Assembly: GCA_965226235.1 (NCBI GenBank)
Contig: OZ245335.1
Coordinates: 186,001 to 250,000, forward strand
DNA: 64,000 bases
Reading direction: 5' to 3'
DNA from: CAYFZO01 sp965226235
Lineage (GTDB): Bacteria; Pseudomonadota; Gammaproteobacteria; Poriferisulfidales; Oxydemutatoraceae
The position numbers and the translations under genes were made by a program. A model generated the notes under the pieces. That model did not search any database. It was not told the DNA's origin and saw only the letters and a program-made list of their open reading frames with translations. Positions 47,302 through 56,948 of the stretch are shown one piece after another (the stretch's first letter is position 1; the number at the start of each line of letters is the position of its first letter).

Positions 47302-47736
47302 TTACTGCCAGGGTTTGATTACTGCGAGTAGCACTATAGCGATCAGTATTACAGTTGGTATCTCGTTGAACCAGCGGTACCAGGTGTGGCTGTAGCAATT
47401 GGATTTTTGCGCGAAGCGCGCGACTAATTTTCCGCACCACACGTGGTAAGAAAGCAGCGCCAGAACCAGCGCGAGCTTGATTGTCATCCATAGCTGTTGC
47501 GTGTAAAAACCCCAGTTCATGTGCATCATCCAGATGCCGAAGATGACTGTAAGCAGGGCACCGGGCGTCATGATCCCCCAAAACAGCTTGCGTTCCATTG
47601 TTTGAAAGCGTTCGTCGCTGATGCGGTCGACCCCAGTATCTATCAGGCTGTGGTACACAAACAAGCGTGGCAGGTAAAACAAGCCGGCAAACCAAGTGAC
47701 CATAAATACGAGATGGAGGGATTTAAGCCAGAGCAT
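47302..47736 (-). CDS. hemJ: Protoporphyrinogen IX oxidase HemJ
   Basis: 144 residues from ATG 47736 (160 from GTG 47784). Inner-membrane haem-synthesis enzyme of the HemJ/UPF0093 type, oxidising protoporphyrinogen IX. LHLVFMVTWFAGLFYLPRLFVYH is the family N-terminus with its conserved His, and four hydrophobic segments are present along with KLALVLALLSYHVWCG and the C-terminal WYRWFNEIPTVIL. It belongs to the conserved argC-hemJ neighbourhood and diverges from argC. Confidence 0.93.
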   Translation of the reverse strand: MLWLKSLHLVFMVTWFAGLFYLPRLFVYHSLIDTGVDRISDERFQTMERKLFWGIMTPGALLTVIFGIWMMHMNWGFYTQQLWMTIKLALVLALLSYHVWCGKLVARFAQKSNCYSHTWYRWFNEIPTVILIAIVLLAVIKPWQ

Positions 47737-47895
47737 CGAGGTTGCTTGAACGAGCAATCGGTGAATGTCTACCGATGCTAACACGGATCGATGCGAGTGG
47801 CAGAGTCAGGCCGTATCACCACATTGCATCGTCCCTCCGTGGCTTTCTGCTACACTGAGATTTGAATGTAACCCGCGCGCGTTTCGTTTTATCTC

Positions 47896-48930
47896 GTGAT
47901 CAATGCTGTAGTTGTTGGTGGTAGTGGCTATACCGGCCTTGAGTTGGTACGTCTGCTGTTGGAGCATCCTGGGGTGCGCCTGAAATCTGTATGCTCGCGC
48001 GGCGAGGCTGGGTGTGCATTGGATGAAGTGTTTCCTAATTTCAAGGGCAAGAGCGAACTGCGCTTTGAAGCTGGATTGACATCGCTGGAGGGAATAGATG
48101 TAGTTTTTTTTGCTACTCCTAACAGCGTCGCAATGAAACAGGTACCGGAGTTGCTCGCAAGCAGACAGAAGGTGAAGATCATAGATCTGGCGGCTGATTT
48201 CAGGTTGCCGGATGCTTCGCTATGGAGCGAATGGTATCAACAGCCACACGCTTGTCCGGAGTTGCTTGGCGAAGCTGTGTACGGCTTACCGGAAATCTAC
48301 CGCCAGGAGATTGCTAAATCACGCGTGGTTGCGAATCCGGGCTGTTACCCGACTGCGGTATTGCTTGGCTTCTATCCCTTGTTAAGAAGTGGTGAAGTCG
48401 ATCTCGGTTGTTTGATCGCTGATGTGAAGTCGGGGGTGAGTGGGGCTGGGAAGCGCGCCGATACAGGCCTTTTAGCAGGGGAGTTGTATGGTAATTTCAA
48501 AGCGTATAAGGCTTCCGCGCACCGGCATTATCCCGAGATACGCTGGTATCTCGAACAGATTGCTCGTGGTGAAGTAGGTTTGAGTTTTACCCCGCACTTA
48601 TTGCCGGTTACCAGGGGGATTTTTGCGACGCTCTATTGTCGCACTGTTTTATCGGTGAAGCAGATGCAGGATCTGTTTGAAGACGCCTATGGAGGGGAAC
48701 CGTTTGTGACGGTATTGGAAGCAGGCACCCATCCCGAGATACGCGCAGTACGAGGAGTCAACGACTGCCACATCTCGCTGCATAAGCAAAAGGGTTCTGA
48801 TATTGCGAAAATCCTGGTGGTAATTGATAACCTGATCAAGGGAGCCGCTGGGCAGGCTATACAGAATATGAATATCCTGTTTGGCCTGAATGAAACGACA
48901 GGGCTTGCTACGATCGCTTCCTTGCCATGA
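47896..48930 (+). CDS. argC: N-acetyl-gamma-glutamyl-phosphate reductase
   Basis: 344 residues from GTG 47896. NADPH-dependent third step of arginine synthesis. GGSGYTGLELVRLL is the dinucleotide-binding start; VANPGCYPTA holds the catalytic Cys, and HRHYPEI and TPHLLPVTRGI are typical of ArgC type 1. Base composition is somewhat more AT-rich than in the flanking housekeeping genes. Confidence 0.96.
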   Translation: MINAVVVGGSGYTGLELVRLLLEHPGVRLKSVCSRGEAGCALDEVFPNFKGKSELRFEAGLTSLEGIDVVFFATPNSVAMKQVPELLASRQKVKIIDLAADFRLPDASLWSEWYQQPHACPELLGEAVYGLPEIYRQEIAKSRVVANPGCYPTAVLLGFYPLLRSGEVDLGCLIADVKSGVSGAGKRADTGLLAGELYGNFKAYKASAHRHYPEIRWYLEQIARGEVGLSFTPHLLPVTRGIFATLYCRTVLSVKQMQDLFEDAYGGEPFVTVLEAGTHPEIRAVRGVNDCHISLHKQKGSDIAKILVVIDNLIKGAAGQAIQNMNILFGLNETTGLATIASLP

Positions 48931-49065
48931 GGCAGGTACCTTGCTTGGTCACCCTGTCAAGAAACCGTTCTTTCTCAAAGGACCGGTCTATGTGCAACCT
49001 CCTTTTCATTGCCGGGCAACCTGCCTGTTGGGACGGCACAAGTGCCATGTCAAAGTGACTCTTTG

Positions 49066-49093
49066 AAAAAGAGCGGCTTAGCCGTGTCTTTTT
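49066..49093. terminator. Bidirectional terminator between argC and erpA
   Basis: Outer stem AAAAAGA / TCTTTTT and inner stem CGGC-TTA-GCCG give a hairpin with a T-run on both strands. It sits between two convergent genes, 136 bp after argC and 27 bp after erpA, so it can end both. Confidence 0.7.
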
Positions 49094-49120
49094 GGCATTC
49101 GGCCGGATGCTATTCCCAAG

Positions 49121-49483
49121 TCAGACCGAAAATGAAGAACCGCACCCACAGGTGGTTGTGGCGTTCGGGTTGCGAATAATAAATTGCGCGCCTTCCAGCC
49201 CCTCGGCATAGTCTATTTCGGCACCGGCAAGATATTGGAAGCTCGTTGGGTCAATCAGCAGGGTGACGCCATTTTTCTCGATCCGGGTGTCTCCGTCCTG
49301 CTCGGTTTCATCGAAAGTGAAGCCGTACTGAAAGCCGGAGCAGCCGCCGCCGTTGATGAACACCCGCAGTTTCAGCCTGGTGTTTTTTTCCTCTTCTATC
49401 AGAAGCTGGACCTTGGTCGCCGCCGCATCGGTAAAGACCAACGGAACTGCTACGTTCACACTTTTTTCTGTTGTCTGATTCAT
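49121..49483 (-). CDS. erpA: Iron-sulfur cluster insertion protein ErpA
   Basis: 120 residues. A-type carrier that passes Fe-S clusters to apoproteins such as IspG/IspH. The three ligand cysteines are in INGGGCSGFQYGF and the C-terminal TTCGCGSSF. The sequence VPLVFTDAAATKVQLLIEEE opens the HesB fold. Same strand as anmK, 63 bp downstream of it; the M23-anmK-erpA order is conserved in pseudomonads. Confidence 0.95.
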   Translation of the reverse strand: MNQTTEKSVNVAVPLVFTDAAATKVQLLIEEEKNTRLKLRVFINGGGCSGFQYGFTFDETEQDGDTRIEKNGVTLLIDPTSFQYLAGAEIDYAEGLEGAQFIIRNPNATTTCGCGSSFSV

Positions 49484-49546
49484 AATCTGTACTTTGGCAA
49501 GGTAAAAAACAATCGTGCGAAAAGTATAACATAAAGGTCGAGGCCC

Positions 49547-50644
49547 CTAATAGATAGTACCCAGCAAGACTGCTTTTTTTGCTCCGGTGGTGGCGCGTAA
49601 ATCTACCGCGGCATGATGGAGGCGCTGCTGGGCAAGGTAAGCGAAGCCTGCGGCTTCGACCCAGTCAGGGTGGAGTCCCGTTGCCTGCGTGTCGTTAACC
49701 GGCACTCCAGCCAAAGTCTGCAGGCGTTCCATCAGGTACGTATTGTGGACACCTCCTCCACAGACGAGGATTTGTGAGGTTGGGGTATCGGTGAGTATCG
49801 CGTCAGCGATGCAGTGGGCGGTGAATTCGGCCAGGCTTGACTGCACGTTTTCGAGGCTGATCCGGTTACCGGCACTTATTTTTTTATCCAGCCAGGAGAG
49901 GTCAAAGTACGTGGCGCACGCGCTTTTAGGCGGTGTTTTCGTGAAGAATTCATCGCTGAGCATGTGTTCAACCAGTGCTTTATCAGGCGTACCCGATCGA
50001 GCCCAGTTGCCTTCGCGGTCGTAAGGTTCTGCGAGATGCCGTCGACTCCAGGCATCCATCAGGATATTCCCTGGCCCGCAATCATAACCTCGATATTTAC
50101 CGTCGCTTTCCAGCCAGGTGATATTGGCAATTCCGCCGATATTGACGACCGCCAGTGCTTGTTCCGGCTTTGCAAAAAAGGCTTGATGGAAAGCAGGAGC
50201 CAGCGGTGCTCCCTGGCCACCGTTATCGATGTCTATCTGTCGAAAATTTGCGACAGTAGTGCATTGGGTTTCCTCTGCAACAATGCGTGGGTCTCCAATC
50301 TGCAATGTAAAGGGGGGGGTTGCACCAGGGCGATGCAGCAAGGTTTGCCCATGCAGGCCGATCGCAGCGATCTTTTCCGGCTCGAGATATTTTTTGATCA
50401 CCCTCCGGATGATCCGTGCAAATAATTGTCCGAGCAGCCTGTGCTCGGGCATCGATTGTTCCAGGGTAGTATTTCCCCCCCCCTGAAGATTGAGGATGCG
50501 TTGTCGAAGCTGTTCGGGCATCGCTTCCCGGGCAAATGCGACCAGATCCGGACAACGAGGGTACTGGTCCGGAAGCCGTACCGCAGCGATGTCCAGGCTG
50601 TTCATGCTGGTTCCGGACAACGCGCCTATATAGATGTTTTTCAT
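49547..50644 (-). CDS. anmK: Anhydro-N-acetylmuramic acid kinase
   Basis: 365 residues. Phosphorylates and opens 1,6-anhydroMurNAc released in peptidoglycan recycling. ASKHA fold: ALSGTSMNSLDIAAV is the first phosphate loop, where family members usually read GTSxDGxD (N-S here in place of D-G). Further motifs are GLHGQTLLHRPG, DNGGQGAPLAPAFH, NIGGIANITW, YDCGPGNILMDAW and CGGGVHNTYLMERL. It lies 22 bp after the M23 peptidase gene, a logical partner in wall turnover. Confidence 0.94.
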   Translation of the reverse strand: MKNIYIGALSGTSMNSLDIAAVRLPDQYPRCPDLVAFAREAMPEQLRQRILNLQGGGNTTLEQSMPEHRLLGQLFARIIRRVIKKYLEPEKIAAIGLHGQTLLHRPGATPPFTLQIGDPRIVAEETQCTTVANFRQIDIDNGGQGAPLAPAFHQAFFAKPEQALAVVNIGGIANITWLESDGKYRGYDCGPGNILMDAWSRRHLAEPYDREGNWARSGTPDKALVEHMLSDEFFTKTPPKSACATYFDLSWLDKKISAGNRISLENVQSSLAEFTAHCIADAILTDTPTSQILVCGGGVHNTYLMERLQTLAGVPVNDTQATGLHPDWVEAAGFAYLAQQRLHHAAVDLRATTGAKKAVLLGTIY

Positions 50645-50666
50645 CTGGCAGGAGTTCCTGTAGGTG

Positions 50667-52061
50667 CTAGAGGGATGGATTCGTTGAGGAATACGCGGAT
50701 TTTAATGTGTCGAGTTGCTCTAGCTTCACAAGAGTGTTTTGGCGAAAGTGCGCCATTTCTTTCTCAGGCAACGGGGTGGAGTCCGGTAATTCGACCGTCA
50801 AAGGGTTTTTGTGCACACCGCCGATGCGAAATTCGTAATGCAGATGAGGCCCGGTCGCATAACCGGTTGCGCCGACATAACCGATGACCTGCCCCTGAAC
50901 GACTTGCTTGCCGTTCGAGGCATTCGAGGCAAACCTTGACAGGTGGGCGTAAAGCGTCGAGTAACTTCTGCCGTGGTCGATAATGACGACATTACCGTAA
51001 CCGGGTTTTTCCCCTAAAAAGGAGATCCTGCCATCGCTCGTCGCCCGGAGAGGGGTACCGTGAGGGGCAGCGTAATCAATGCCTCTGTGTGGGCGTACGG
51101 TTTTTAGTATCGGGTGCAGGCGCCCGTGGGAGAAATGTGAGCTTATGCGTGCGTATTCAATCGGGTTTCTGAGGAATGGCTTGCGCGTGCTTCTCCCGTC
51201 TGGGGAAAAGTAGCGGTTGCTGCCTTCGGCCTCGGCATAGAGCATCGCACGATGAGTCTTGCCGTTATTGACGAACTCCACTGCCTGGATGGTACCGTCG
51301 CGCAGTTTTTCTCCGTTCAGGTATTCCTCTTCATAAATGACCGAGAAGTAATCGCCTTTGCGTACGTCCAGTCCGAAATCAATGTCCCAACCGAGTATGT
51401 CGGCCATACCGATGATGATTTTGTCCGACAATCCTGCGTGAGTGCCCGCTTGATAAAAAGAGCTTGTAACAAAGCCAAATGCGTGTGCTTCGTGCTTTGT
51501 GGTTTCCACAATGACCTTTGTCGCGTCGTACCGATTGCCGTTTAGAGTGATCTTAAGCCGCTCTGCGCCAGGGATTTCGTGCACCAGAGAAACCAGTTTC
51601 CCTTCCTTGATTCCGAGTTCCATAAGTTCGCCTGGTTGGAGTGACGGAAAAGGCGCTGTTTTTTCCTGCAACGCAAGCAAGCCGGGCAATGATGAATGCA
51701 CGCTGTGAATATCCAGGATGTCGGACAGGGTATCTCCCCGTTTCACCTCATATTTTTTATATACGGGCTCCTCGGAAGGAAAATCCTCCGAGAGCAGGAC
51801 CACAGTGCTTCTTGCGGCGTGTTGATTGGTCGCCAGCAACATGGAAGCATTGTCTTCGAGTGGTTTCACTTCGTTCTCCCGAGGGTTGACGGTTTCCGTG
51901 GTCAATGGTGCCGACGATCGGCTTCCAGCGTCGTCGGATTTCGCTGCAAGGCTGTGGTGCGGCGTCTGGTTGGCGTTGCTTAGCAGCACAAAGGTTATTG
52001 ATGCAGCTAATGCCAATGCCGACCAGCGAAATTTGAGGCTTTGGCCGTAGGTTGGGCGCAT
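50667..52061 (-). CDS. M23 family murein DD-endopeptidase with LysM-like domain
   Basis: 464 residues from ATG 52061, which is directly before the membrane anchor LKFRWSALALAASITFVLLS; longer starts add an unlikely N-terminus. Order: anchor or signal, linker, a LysM-like/OapA region (YEVKRGDTLSDILDIHSVH), a second domain, then peptidase M23 with zinc ligands in HRGIDYAAPHGTPLRA, GRSYSTLYAHLSRFA and GPHLHYEFRIGG. MepM-type enzymes cut peptide cross-links to let the wall grow. Adjacent to anmK; divergent from tyrS. Confidence 0.93.
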   Translation of the reverse strand: MRPTYGQSLKFRWSALALAASITFVLLSNANQTPHHSLAAKSDDAGSRSSAPLTTETVNPRENEVKPLEDNASMLLATNQHAARSTVVLLSEDFPSEEPVYKKYEVKRGDTLSDILDIHSVHSSLPGLLALQEKTAPFPSLQPGELMELGIKEGKLVSLVHEIPGAERLKITLNGNRYDATKVIVETTKHEAHAFGFVTSSFYQAGTHAGLSDKIIIGMADILGWDIDFGLDVRKGDYFSVIYEEEYLNGEKLRDGTIQAVEFVNNGKTHRAMLYAEAEGSNRYFSPDGRSTRKPFLRNPIEYARISSHFSHGRLHPILKTVRPHRGIDYAAPHGTPLRATSDGRISFLGEKPGYGNVVIIDHGRSYSTLYAHLSRFASNASNGKQVVQGQVIGYVGATGYATGPHLHYEFRIGGVHKNPLTVELPDSTPLPEKEMAHFRQNTLVKLEQLDTLKSAYSSTNPSL

Positions 52062-52205
52062 GAAGGGTGTCAGAAAAAAAACTGTGCAGGCACGAACGTG
52101 GTTATTATGCCAAAATCGGATGTCTGTATGCAGGATTTCCATAAGATCGGTATCCGTCTGCATGTCTTGCGGTAGCGGGCCCATCGACTTCAGGCATTCG
52201 CTGGA

Positions 52206-53402
52206 ATGAATCAATCAAACGACTTTAAGGAATTGGTACGGGGTGCCGTAGAGGTTTTTCACCCGGAAGAGCTTGAGTTGCGGTTAAGCGAATCCAGACC
52301 ACTGGTTATCAAAGCCGGTTTTGATCCAACCGCGCCGGATCTACATCTGGGGCATACCGTAGTGATTAACAAAATGCGGGAGTTTCAGCGAAGGGGGCAC
52401 ACGGTAAAGTTTTTGATTGGGGATTTTACCGGCATGATCGGGGACCCCAGCGGCCGCAATACGGTGCGTACCGCATTGAGCAGCGATGAAGTGCGAGAAA
52501 ACGTCAAAACTTATGAAGACCAGGTTTATAAAATTCTCGAACCTGACAAGACCGTTATTTGTTTCAACTCCGAGTGGATGTCAAAAATGAGCGCTGACAC
52601 GCTGGTAAGACTCGCATCACAGCACACGGTCGCGCGCATGCTCGAGCGGGATGATTTCAGCAAACGCTACGCCAACGGTGAATCCATTGCGATTCATGAG
52701 TTTCTGTACCCATTGATGCAAGGCTACGATTCTGTGGCGATAAAAGCAGATTTGGAATTGGGTGGCACCGATCAGAAATTCAACCTGCTGATCGGCAGAA
52801 AGTTGCAAAAAGACCATGGTCAGCGACCACAAGTGATCATGATGATGCCAATTCTCGAGGGGCTTGACGGCAAACGGAAAATGTCGAAATCGCTAGGGAA
52901 TTACATAGCCATCAACGATCCCCCGGATGAAATGTTCGGCAAACTGATGTCGGTATCGGACAAATTGATGTGGAAATACTACGAGTTGTTGAGTTTCAAG
53001 CCTCGTAGCGAAATCGCCAGATTGCAGGCGATGGATGATCCACTCGGTGCAAAACTTTTGCTGGCTGGAGAAATCGTTGCTCGTTTTCATGGCATCCGAT
53101 CAGCCGACTCGGCGGCCAGGAGTTTTGACATGCGTTTTCGACGGGGTGAGATTCCGGATGATATTGCCGAGTTTGAAATCACAACGAGAGCAGCAGGCGT
53201 GCCACTGGTCAGCGCGATAAAGTCCTCAGGTCTGACTCCTTCGACGGCAGAGGCGATACGGATGCTGGAGCAAATGGCGGTGCGTGTAGATGGAGAGCGT
53301 GTCAGTGACCGCAGTCTCGTGCTTGCCACAGACGCGCACTACGTGGTACAGGTAGGGAAGCGGCGCTTCTGCCGGATCATTGTCAGGCCGCAACAATCGT
53401 GA
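52206..53402 (+). CDS. tyrS: Tyrosyl-tRNA synthetase
   Basis: 398 residues. Class I synthetase of the TyrRS subtype with HLGH (APDLHLGHTVV) as the HIGH motif and KRKMSKSLGNYI as KMSKS. A C-terminal S4 RNA-binding domain (SSGLTPSTAEAIRMLEQMAVRVDGERV) is complete. It charges the tRNA-Tyr encoded at 33938. Confidence 0.96.
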   Translation: MNQSNDFKELVRGAVEVFHPEELELRLSESRPLVIKAGFDPTAPDLHLGHTVVINKMREFQRRGHTVKFLIGDFTGMIGDPSGRNTVRTALSSDEVRENVKTYEDQVYKILEPDKTVICFNSEWMSKMSADTLVRLASQHTVARMLERDDFSKRYANGESIAIHEFLYPLMQGYDSVAIKADLELGGTDQKFNLLIGRKLQKDHGQRPQVIMMMPILEGLDGKRKMSKSLGNYIAINDPPDEMFGKLMSVSDKLMWKYYELLSFKPRSEIARLQAMDDPLGAKLLLAGEIVARFHGIRSADSAARSFDMRFRRGEIPDDIAEFEITTRAAGVPLVSAIKSSGLTPSTAEAIRMLEQMAVRVDGERVSDRSLVLATDAHYVVQVGKRRFCRIIVRPQQS

Positions 53403-53430
53403 CGTACCTGTGGAGCCGGTCGCCTGACGG

Positions 53431-54189
53431 TTACAGGGTGCAGCAGGCTAGTTCAAATTGCACGTCTTGTTGTACCTGGCTGGCCTGTGCTTCGATGTTG
53501 TTGATTTCAAAAAAATAGATCCTGAATAACTGCGGTCCGGCACTGACTTCCGGATAAACCGACGGATTGTCTCTGAGCATGACCCTGATGATCGTGTAAC
53601 CTGCCTTTTTTCCCGAGGTTTCGTTGCTGTAATAGCCCTTTTTTGCGGTTTTCCCAGAGAAATCATCACTCATTCGGGTCATCGACATGCTACTGTCGAG
53701 CGCCTTTTTCATCACCAGGAATGGTTTCAGCCAATCTTTCATGTTGCTGTTTCTGGCTTCGCTGCTAAAGTGTAGCCAGGCGTGCATCTGAGGCAGGTCA
53801 AAACTGCAGGTTCCCCCGGGAACACCGAGTCTCAGTTTGAGTGAATTAAGCAGGTGATTGTTCGCGTAGTTTTTTGACGGGAATACGTAGTTATCCAAGG
53901 ATTGAAGCGCTTCCTGCACGAGTCGCTTCAGTTTTTCTTGATCGACCGCGGAACCGGGGTGAGATTTCTGCAACTCCTGTTCCTGCCACCTGATATGGCG
54001 CAGCAATTCACTTTTTATGTCATTGTAGCGGAGCAGGTCCAGTAGCTCGTGCAACGAGCGAAGCGCTTCGATGGGATTCTCTCCGTTGTTAATCAGGGTT
54101 TCCGCTGTTTTGATGAGATGTTCAAAGTGGAGGAACAAACGCATCCGGGTCGTGATCGGAAATTCATACAGGACGGGAGGGGTGCTCAT
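53431..54189 (-). CDS. zapD: Cell division protein ZapD
   Basis: 252 residues from ATG 54189 (an ATG at 54198 is also possible). It cross-links FtsZ filaments at the division ring. VLYEFPITTRMRLFLHFEHL at the start and FDLPQMHAWLHFSSEARNSNM plus YPEVSAGPQLFRIYF are characteristic of the DUF1342/ZapD family. It overlaps the end of coaE by 26 bp, so the two are coupled; pilD-coaE-zapD is a common gammaproteobacterial set. Confidence 0.95.
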   Translation of the reverse strand: MSTPPVLYEFPITTRMRLFLHFEHLIKTAETLINNGENPIEALRSLHELLDLLRYNDIKSELLRHIRWQEQELQKSHPGSAVDQEKLKRLVQEALQSLDNYVFPSKNYANNHLLNSLKLRLGVPGGTCSFDLPQMHAWLHFSSEARNSNMKDWLKPFLVMKKALDSSMSMTRMSDDFSGKTAKKGYYSNETSGKKAGYTIIRVMLRDNPSVYPEVSAGPQLFRIYFFEINNIEAQASQVQQDVQFELACCTL

Positions 54190-54790
54190 CACTTCCAAGC
54201 CTGACTCCTTCGATGAAATCCTTGTGCAGTTGCTTCAGTTGTCGCTGCAGGGAAGTTTCATCGCCGCTGTTGTCAATGACGATGTCGGCTGCGGCCAGTC
54301 TTCCCGGTCGAGGCACCTGAGCCGCAATAATCTTGAGTATTTCTGCTTCCTCAAGCCCCCCCCTTTTTTTTGCACGCTCAATTTGTACGGATTCGGAACA
54401 ATCAATGACGACTACCACATCAATCAAGTCTAGCATATCGCTTTCTATCAATAGAGGCGCGCAGATAACGCAATAGGGAGCTTCCTGCGAGGTGATAAAG
54501 TTCCGTATCCTCTCTCTCACGATCGGATGCAGGATTTTTTCAAGCCGCCTTCTTTTTTTTGTGTCGGAGAACACGATGTGTCTGAGTTTGCTTCGTTGCA
54601 GGTTTCCTTTGGCATCCACGATGCGATTGCCGAAAGTGTTGCGAATCTCATCGAGTGTTGGTGCACCAGGCATGCTGAACTCAGAGACAATTTCATCGGC
54701 ATCGATCACGGGGACCCCCAACGATGAGAATATTTTGCACGCCAGTGTTTTGCCGGTGCCAATCCCTCCAGTGAGTCCTACCCGCAGCAC
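54164..54790 (-). CDS. coaE: Dephospho-CoA kinase
   Basis: 208 residues. Last step of CoA synthesis, phosphorylating the ribose of dephospho-CoA. The P-loop is GLTGGIGTGKT; DADEIVSE (catalytic Asp), HPIVRERI and APLLIESDMLDLIDVVVVID are typical. It starts 7 bp after the pilD stop and overlaps zapD. Confidence 0.96.
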   Translation of the reverse strand: MLRVGLTGGIGTGKTLACKIFSSLGVPVIDADEIVSEFSMPGAPTLDEIRNTFGNRIVDAKGNLQRSKLRHIVFSDTKKRRRLEKILHPIVRERIRNFITSQEAPYCVICAPLLIESDMLDLIDVVVVIDCSESVQIERAKKRGGLEEAEILKIIAAQVPRPGRLAAADIVIDNSGDETSLQRQLKQLHKDFIEGVRLGSDEHPSRPV

Positions 54791-54797
54791 CGCTTGG

Positions 54798-55676
54798 TTA
54801 CCTGGACCAAAATGTCATCAGTTGCGGCCATTCATAGATAAATACACAGGTGAAAAACAGCCAGGCCGCTATCGCGAGGTGAGGGCCGAAGGGCACAGGG
54901 TCGCTCCTTTGCATTTTTTTCGCCAGCAGCAGGACTGCGCTGACAAGGAGCCCGCTCGTCGACGCTATGAGCAGGACGGCGGGCAACGCCTGCCAGCCAC
55001 ACCAGGCGCCGATGCCCGCCAGCAGCTTCATGTCTCCGTACCCCATACCTTCCCGGCCGGTTGCCAACCGCATCAACTGATAAACCAACCATAGTGTGGC
55101 GTAGCCCGCCAGGGCACCGAAAATCGCTTCAGCGGGCGAGACGAACAGACCCTGGGAGTTTGCAACCAGTCCTGTCCACAACAACCCCAGGGTCAACTCA
55201 TCCGGCAGTAACTGCCGGTTTATGTCGATGCATGACAAGGCGATCAGAATCCCGCTGAAAACCAATGCTGTCAGGCCTTGCAGGTTTGCTCCCGTGCGCG
55301 CTGCGATGACCAGGAAAACCAGCAGGGTGAGCAACTCTACCAGCGGATACTGTCGACTGATGGGGGCGTTGCAGAATCCGCATTTCCCACGTAAAAAAAG
55401 ATAGCTCGCAATGGGTATTTTGTGCCATGGTGCAAGCTTTTTTTTACACGTGAGGCAGTGTGACGGTGGCAACGCGATCGATAATTTCCCTGTTGTTACG
55501 CCGTCGGGGCCTTGCTTGTCGTCTGCAGCGGCAGGCAAGCGGGATTCGTTTAACCATCGGCGTTCCAGGATGACAGGCAGACGCTGGATTACCACGGTAA
55601 GAAAACTGCCGACGACCAGTCCCAGCGCGCCGACAAAAGGCAGGAGTACTGTTGGCGGGAGATCGATTGTAGCCAT
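54798..55676 (-). CDS. pilD: Type IV prepilin peptidase / N-methyltransferase
   Basis: 292-residue polytopic inner-membrane protein that cleaves and methylates prepilins such as the PilA encoded here. The cytoplasmic zinc-binding loop has the four Cys in CLTCKKKL and CGFCNAPIS. The two aspartates of the GxGD-type protease are in CIDINRQLLPDELTL and MGYGDMKLL. About eight hydrophobic segments are visible. Confidence 0.96.
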   Translation of the reverse strand: MATIDLPPTVLLPFVGALGLVVGSFLTVVIQRLPVILERRWLNESRLPAAADDKQGPDGVTTGKLSIALPPSHCLTCKKKLAPWHKIPIASYLFLRGKCGFCNAPISRQYPLVELLTLLVFLVIAARTGANLQGLTALVFSGILIALSCIDINRQLLPDELTLGLLWTGLVANSQGLFVSPAEAIFGALAGYATLWLVYQLMRLATGREGMGYGDMKLLAGIGAWCGWQALPAVLLIASTSGLLVSAVLLLAKKMQRSDPVPFGPHLAIAAWLFFTCVFIYEWPQLMTFWSR

Positions 55677-55743
55677 GCGCGGAGCGTCGGGATGTTTTAT
55701 CGGAGCCGCTGGCAGCTAGAGCGGGAAGCCTGGATCATCTGGA

Positions 55744-56940
55744 TTATAAGACAAACCCCAGGTTGAATATCGGCAGGTACATTGCAACCAGCAACAAGCC
55801 GATTATCGATGCGAGTACGATGACCAACAGCGGCTCGAACAGTTTGATGAGTTTCTCGGTGGTATTTGTCAGCGCGTCGTCATAAAACTGTTCGATTCTT
55901 TCAAAGGCGCGATCCAGCGATCCGCTGTTTTCCCCGACTCGAATAGCCTGGATAAAGAAAGGCGGGAAAAAATCGGCGTTTTTCAATGCTTCGTTCAAGC
56001 TCATGCCATGGTTCAGGCTTTCGCATACGTGTTTGATAGCTGCGTTATACCGAGGGTGGTCGTTGGTCGAAGATAGCCAGCTCAGAGCTTCACCAAGTGG
56101 CATGCCGGCGCGATAGACAAGGTTGATGTCGGCTGCGAACTGGCGATAGAAACGGATGCACAGGAAACGTCCGATCAGTGGCAGGCGCAATTGCGCCTGT
56201 GCCAGAATCCGTCGGCACATTGGGCTGATTCGCTGAATGATCACGACCCCTGTGACGATCGCCAGCAACCACAGGCCTAGAACGGCTCCATCGGCGATCA
56301 GGAATTCCGAGATCGTAATGACACTTCGTGTGTAGGCTGGAAGTTCCGCGCCAAAGTCTGCGTAGATCGACTTGAATTGAGGAACGGCCCAGACCATCAT
56401 CAACACGACCACCAATGTCGAAGTGGCCGTCAGCACCAACGGATAGACGGTCGCTTGTGCCAGTTGGGATCGTATACGGGCACTTTTTCGTTGTTGTAAC
56501 AGCAAACGATCGAGCACTTCGTCAAATTTGCCGCTTTTCTCTCCAAGAATCATAGCCTGCAAAATAATACTGTCGCTTTTTTTAATGAAAGGAGCGCTAC
56601 TGCCAGACAGGGGCAGGCCGGATTTGAGATTTTCGATGATTCCGCTGAAAATCGCTTCCGATCGACGCGACGTCTTGTCTTGCCGCACCAACTCAAGGGC
56701 GTCAAGAATGGGTACGCCGACATTCAGTAGTGACGAAATCTGCTCCAGAAAACGATAGGCGTCTGCCCTTGTAAACAGTGGGACGGAATGTCGGCGAGCC
56801 TTGATCAAGGTGATCTTGTCGAGGGCGAGCTGGCGCCTCAGGTCTTTGCGGTCGCGAGCCATTGACCATCCTGCGACTGCTGTCCCATCGCCGCCGATCC
56901 CGTTCCAACGGATCAGCAATTGGCGTCGAGATCGGTTCAA
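55744..56940 (-). CDS. pilC: Type IV pilus inner-membrane platform protein PilC
   Basis: 398 residues with two GspF/PilC domains (starting near FLEQISSLLNVGVPILDALEL and FYRQFAADINLVYRAGMPLGEAL) and three membrane segments, ending ALLLVAMYLPIFNLGFVL-like at the C-terminus. It is the membrane base on which the assembly and retraction ATPases act. The usual upstream pilB ATPase gene is missing; pilA is directly upstream (8 bp). Confidence 0.94.
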   Translation of the reverse strand: MNRSRRQLLIRWNGIGGDGTAVAGWSMARDRKDLRRQLALDKITLIKARRHSVPLFTRADAYRFLEQISSLLNVGVPILDALELVRQDKTSRRSEAIFSGIIENLKSGLPLSGSSAPFIKKSDSIILQAMILGEKSGKFDEVLDRLLLQQRKSARIRSQLAQATVYPLVLTATSTLVVVLMMVWAVPQFKSIYADFGAELPAYTRSVITISEFLIADGAVLGLWLLAIVTGVVIIQRISPMCRRILAQAQLRLPLIGRFLCIRFYRQFAADINLVYRAGMPLGEALSWLSSTNDHPRYNAAIKHVCESLNHGMSLNEALKNADFFPPFFIQAIRVGENSGSLDRAFERIEQFYDDALTNTTEKLIKLFEPLLVIVLASIIGLLLVAMYLPIFNLGFVL

Positions 56941-56948
56941 GGCCGGGT

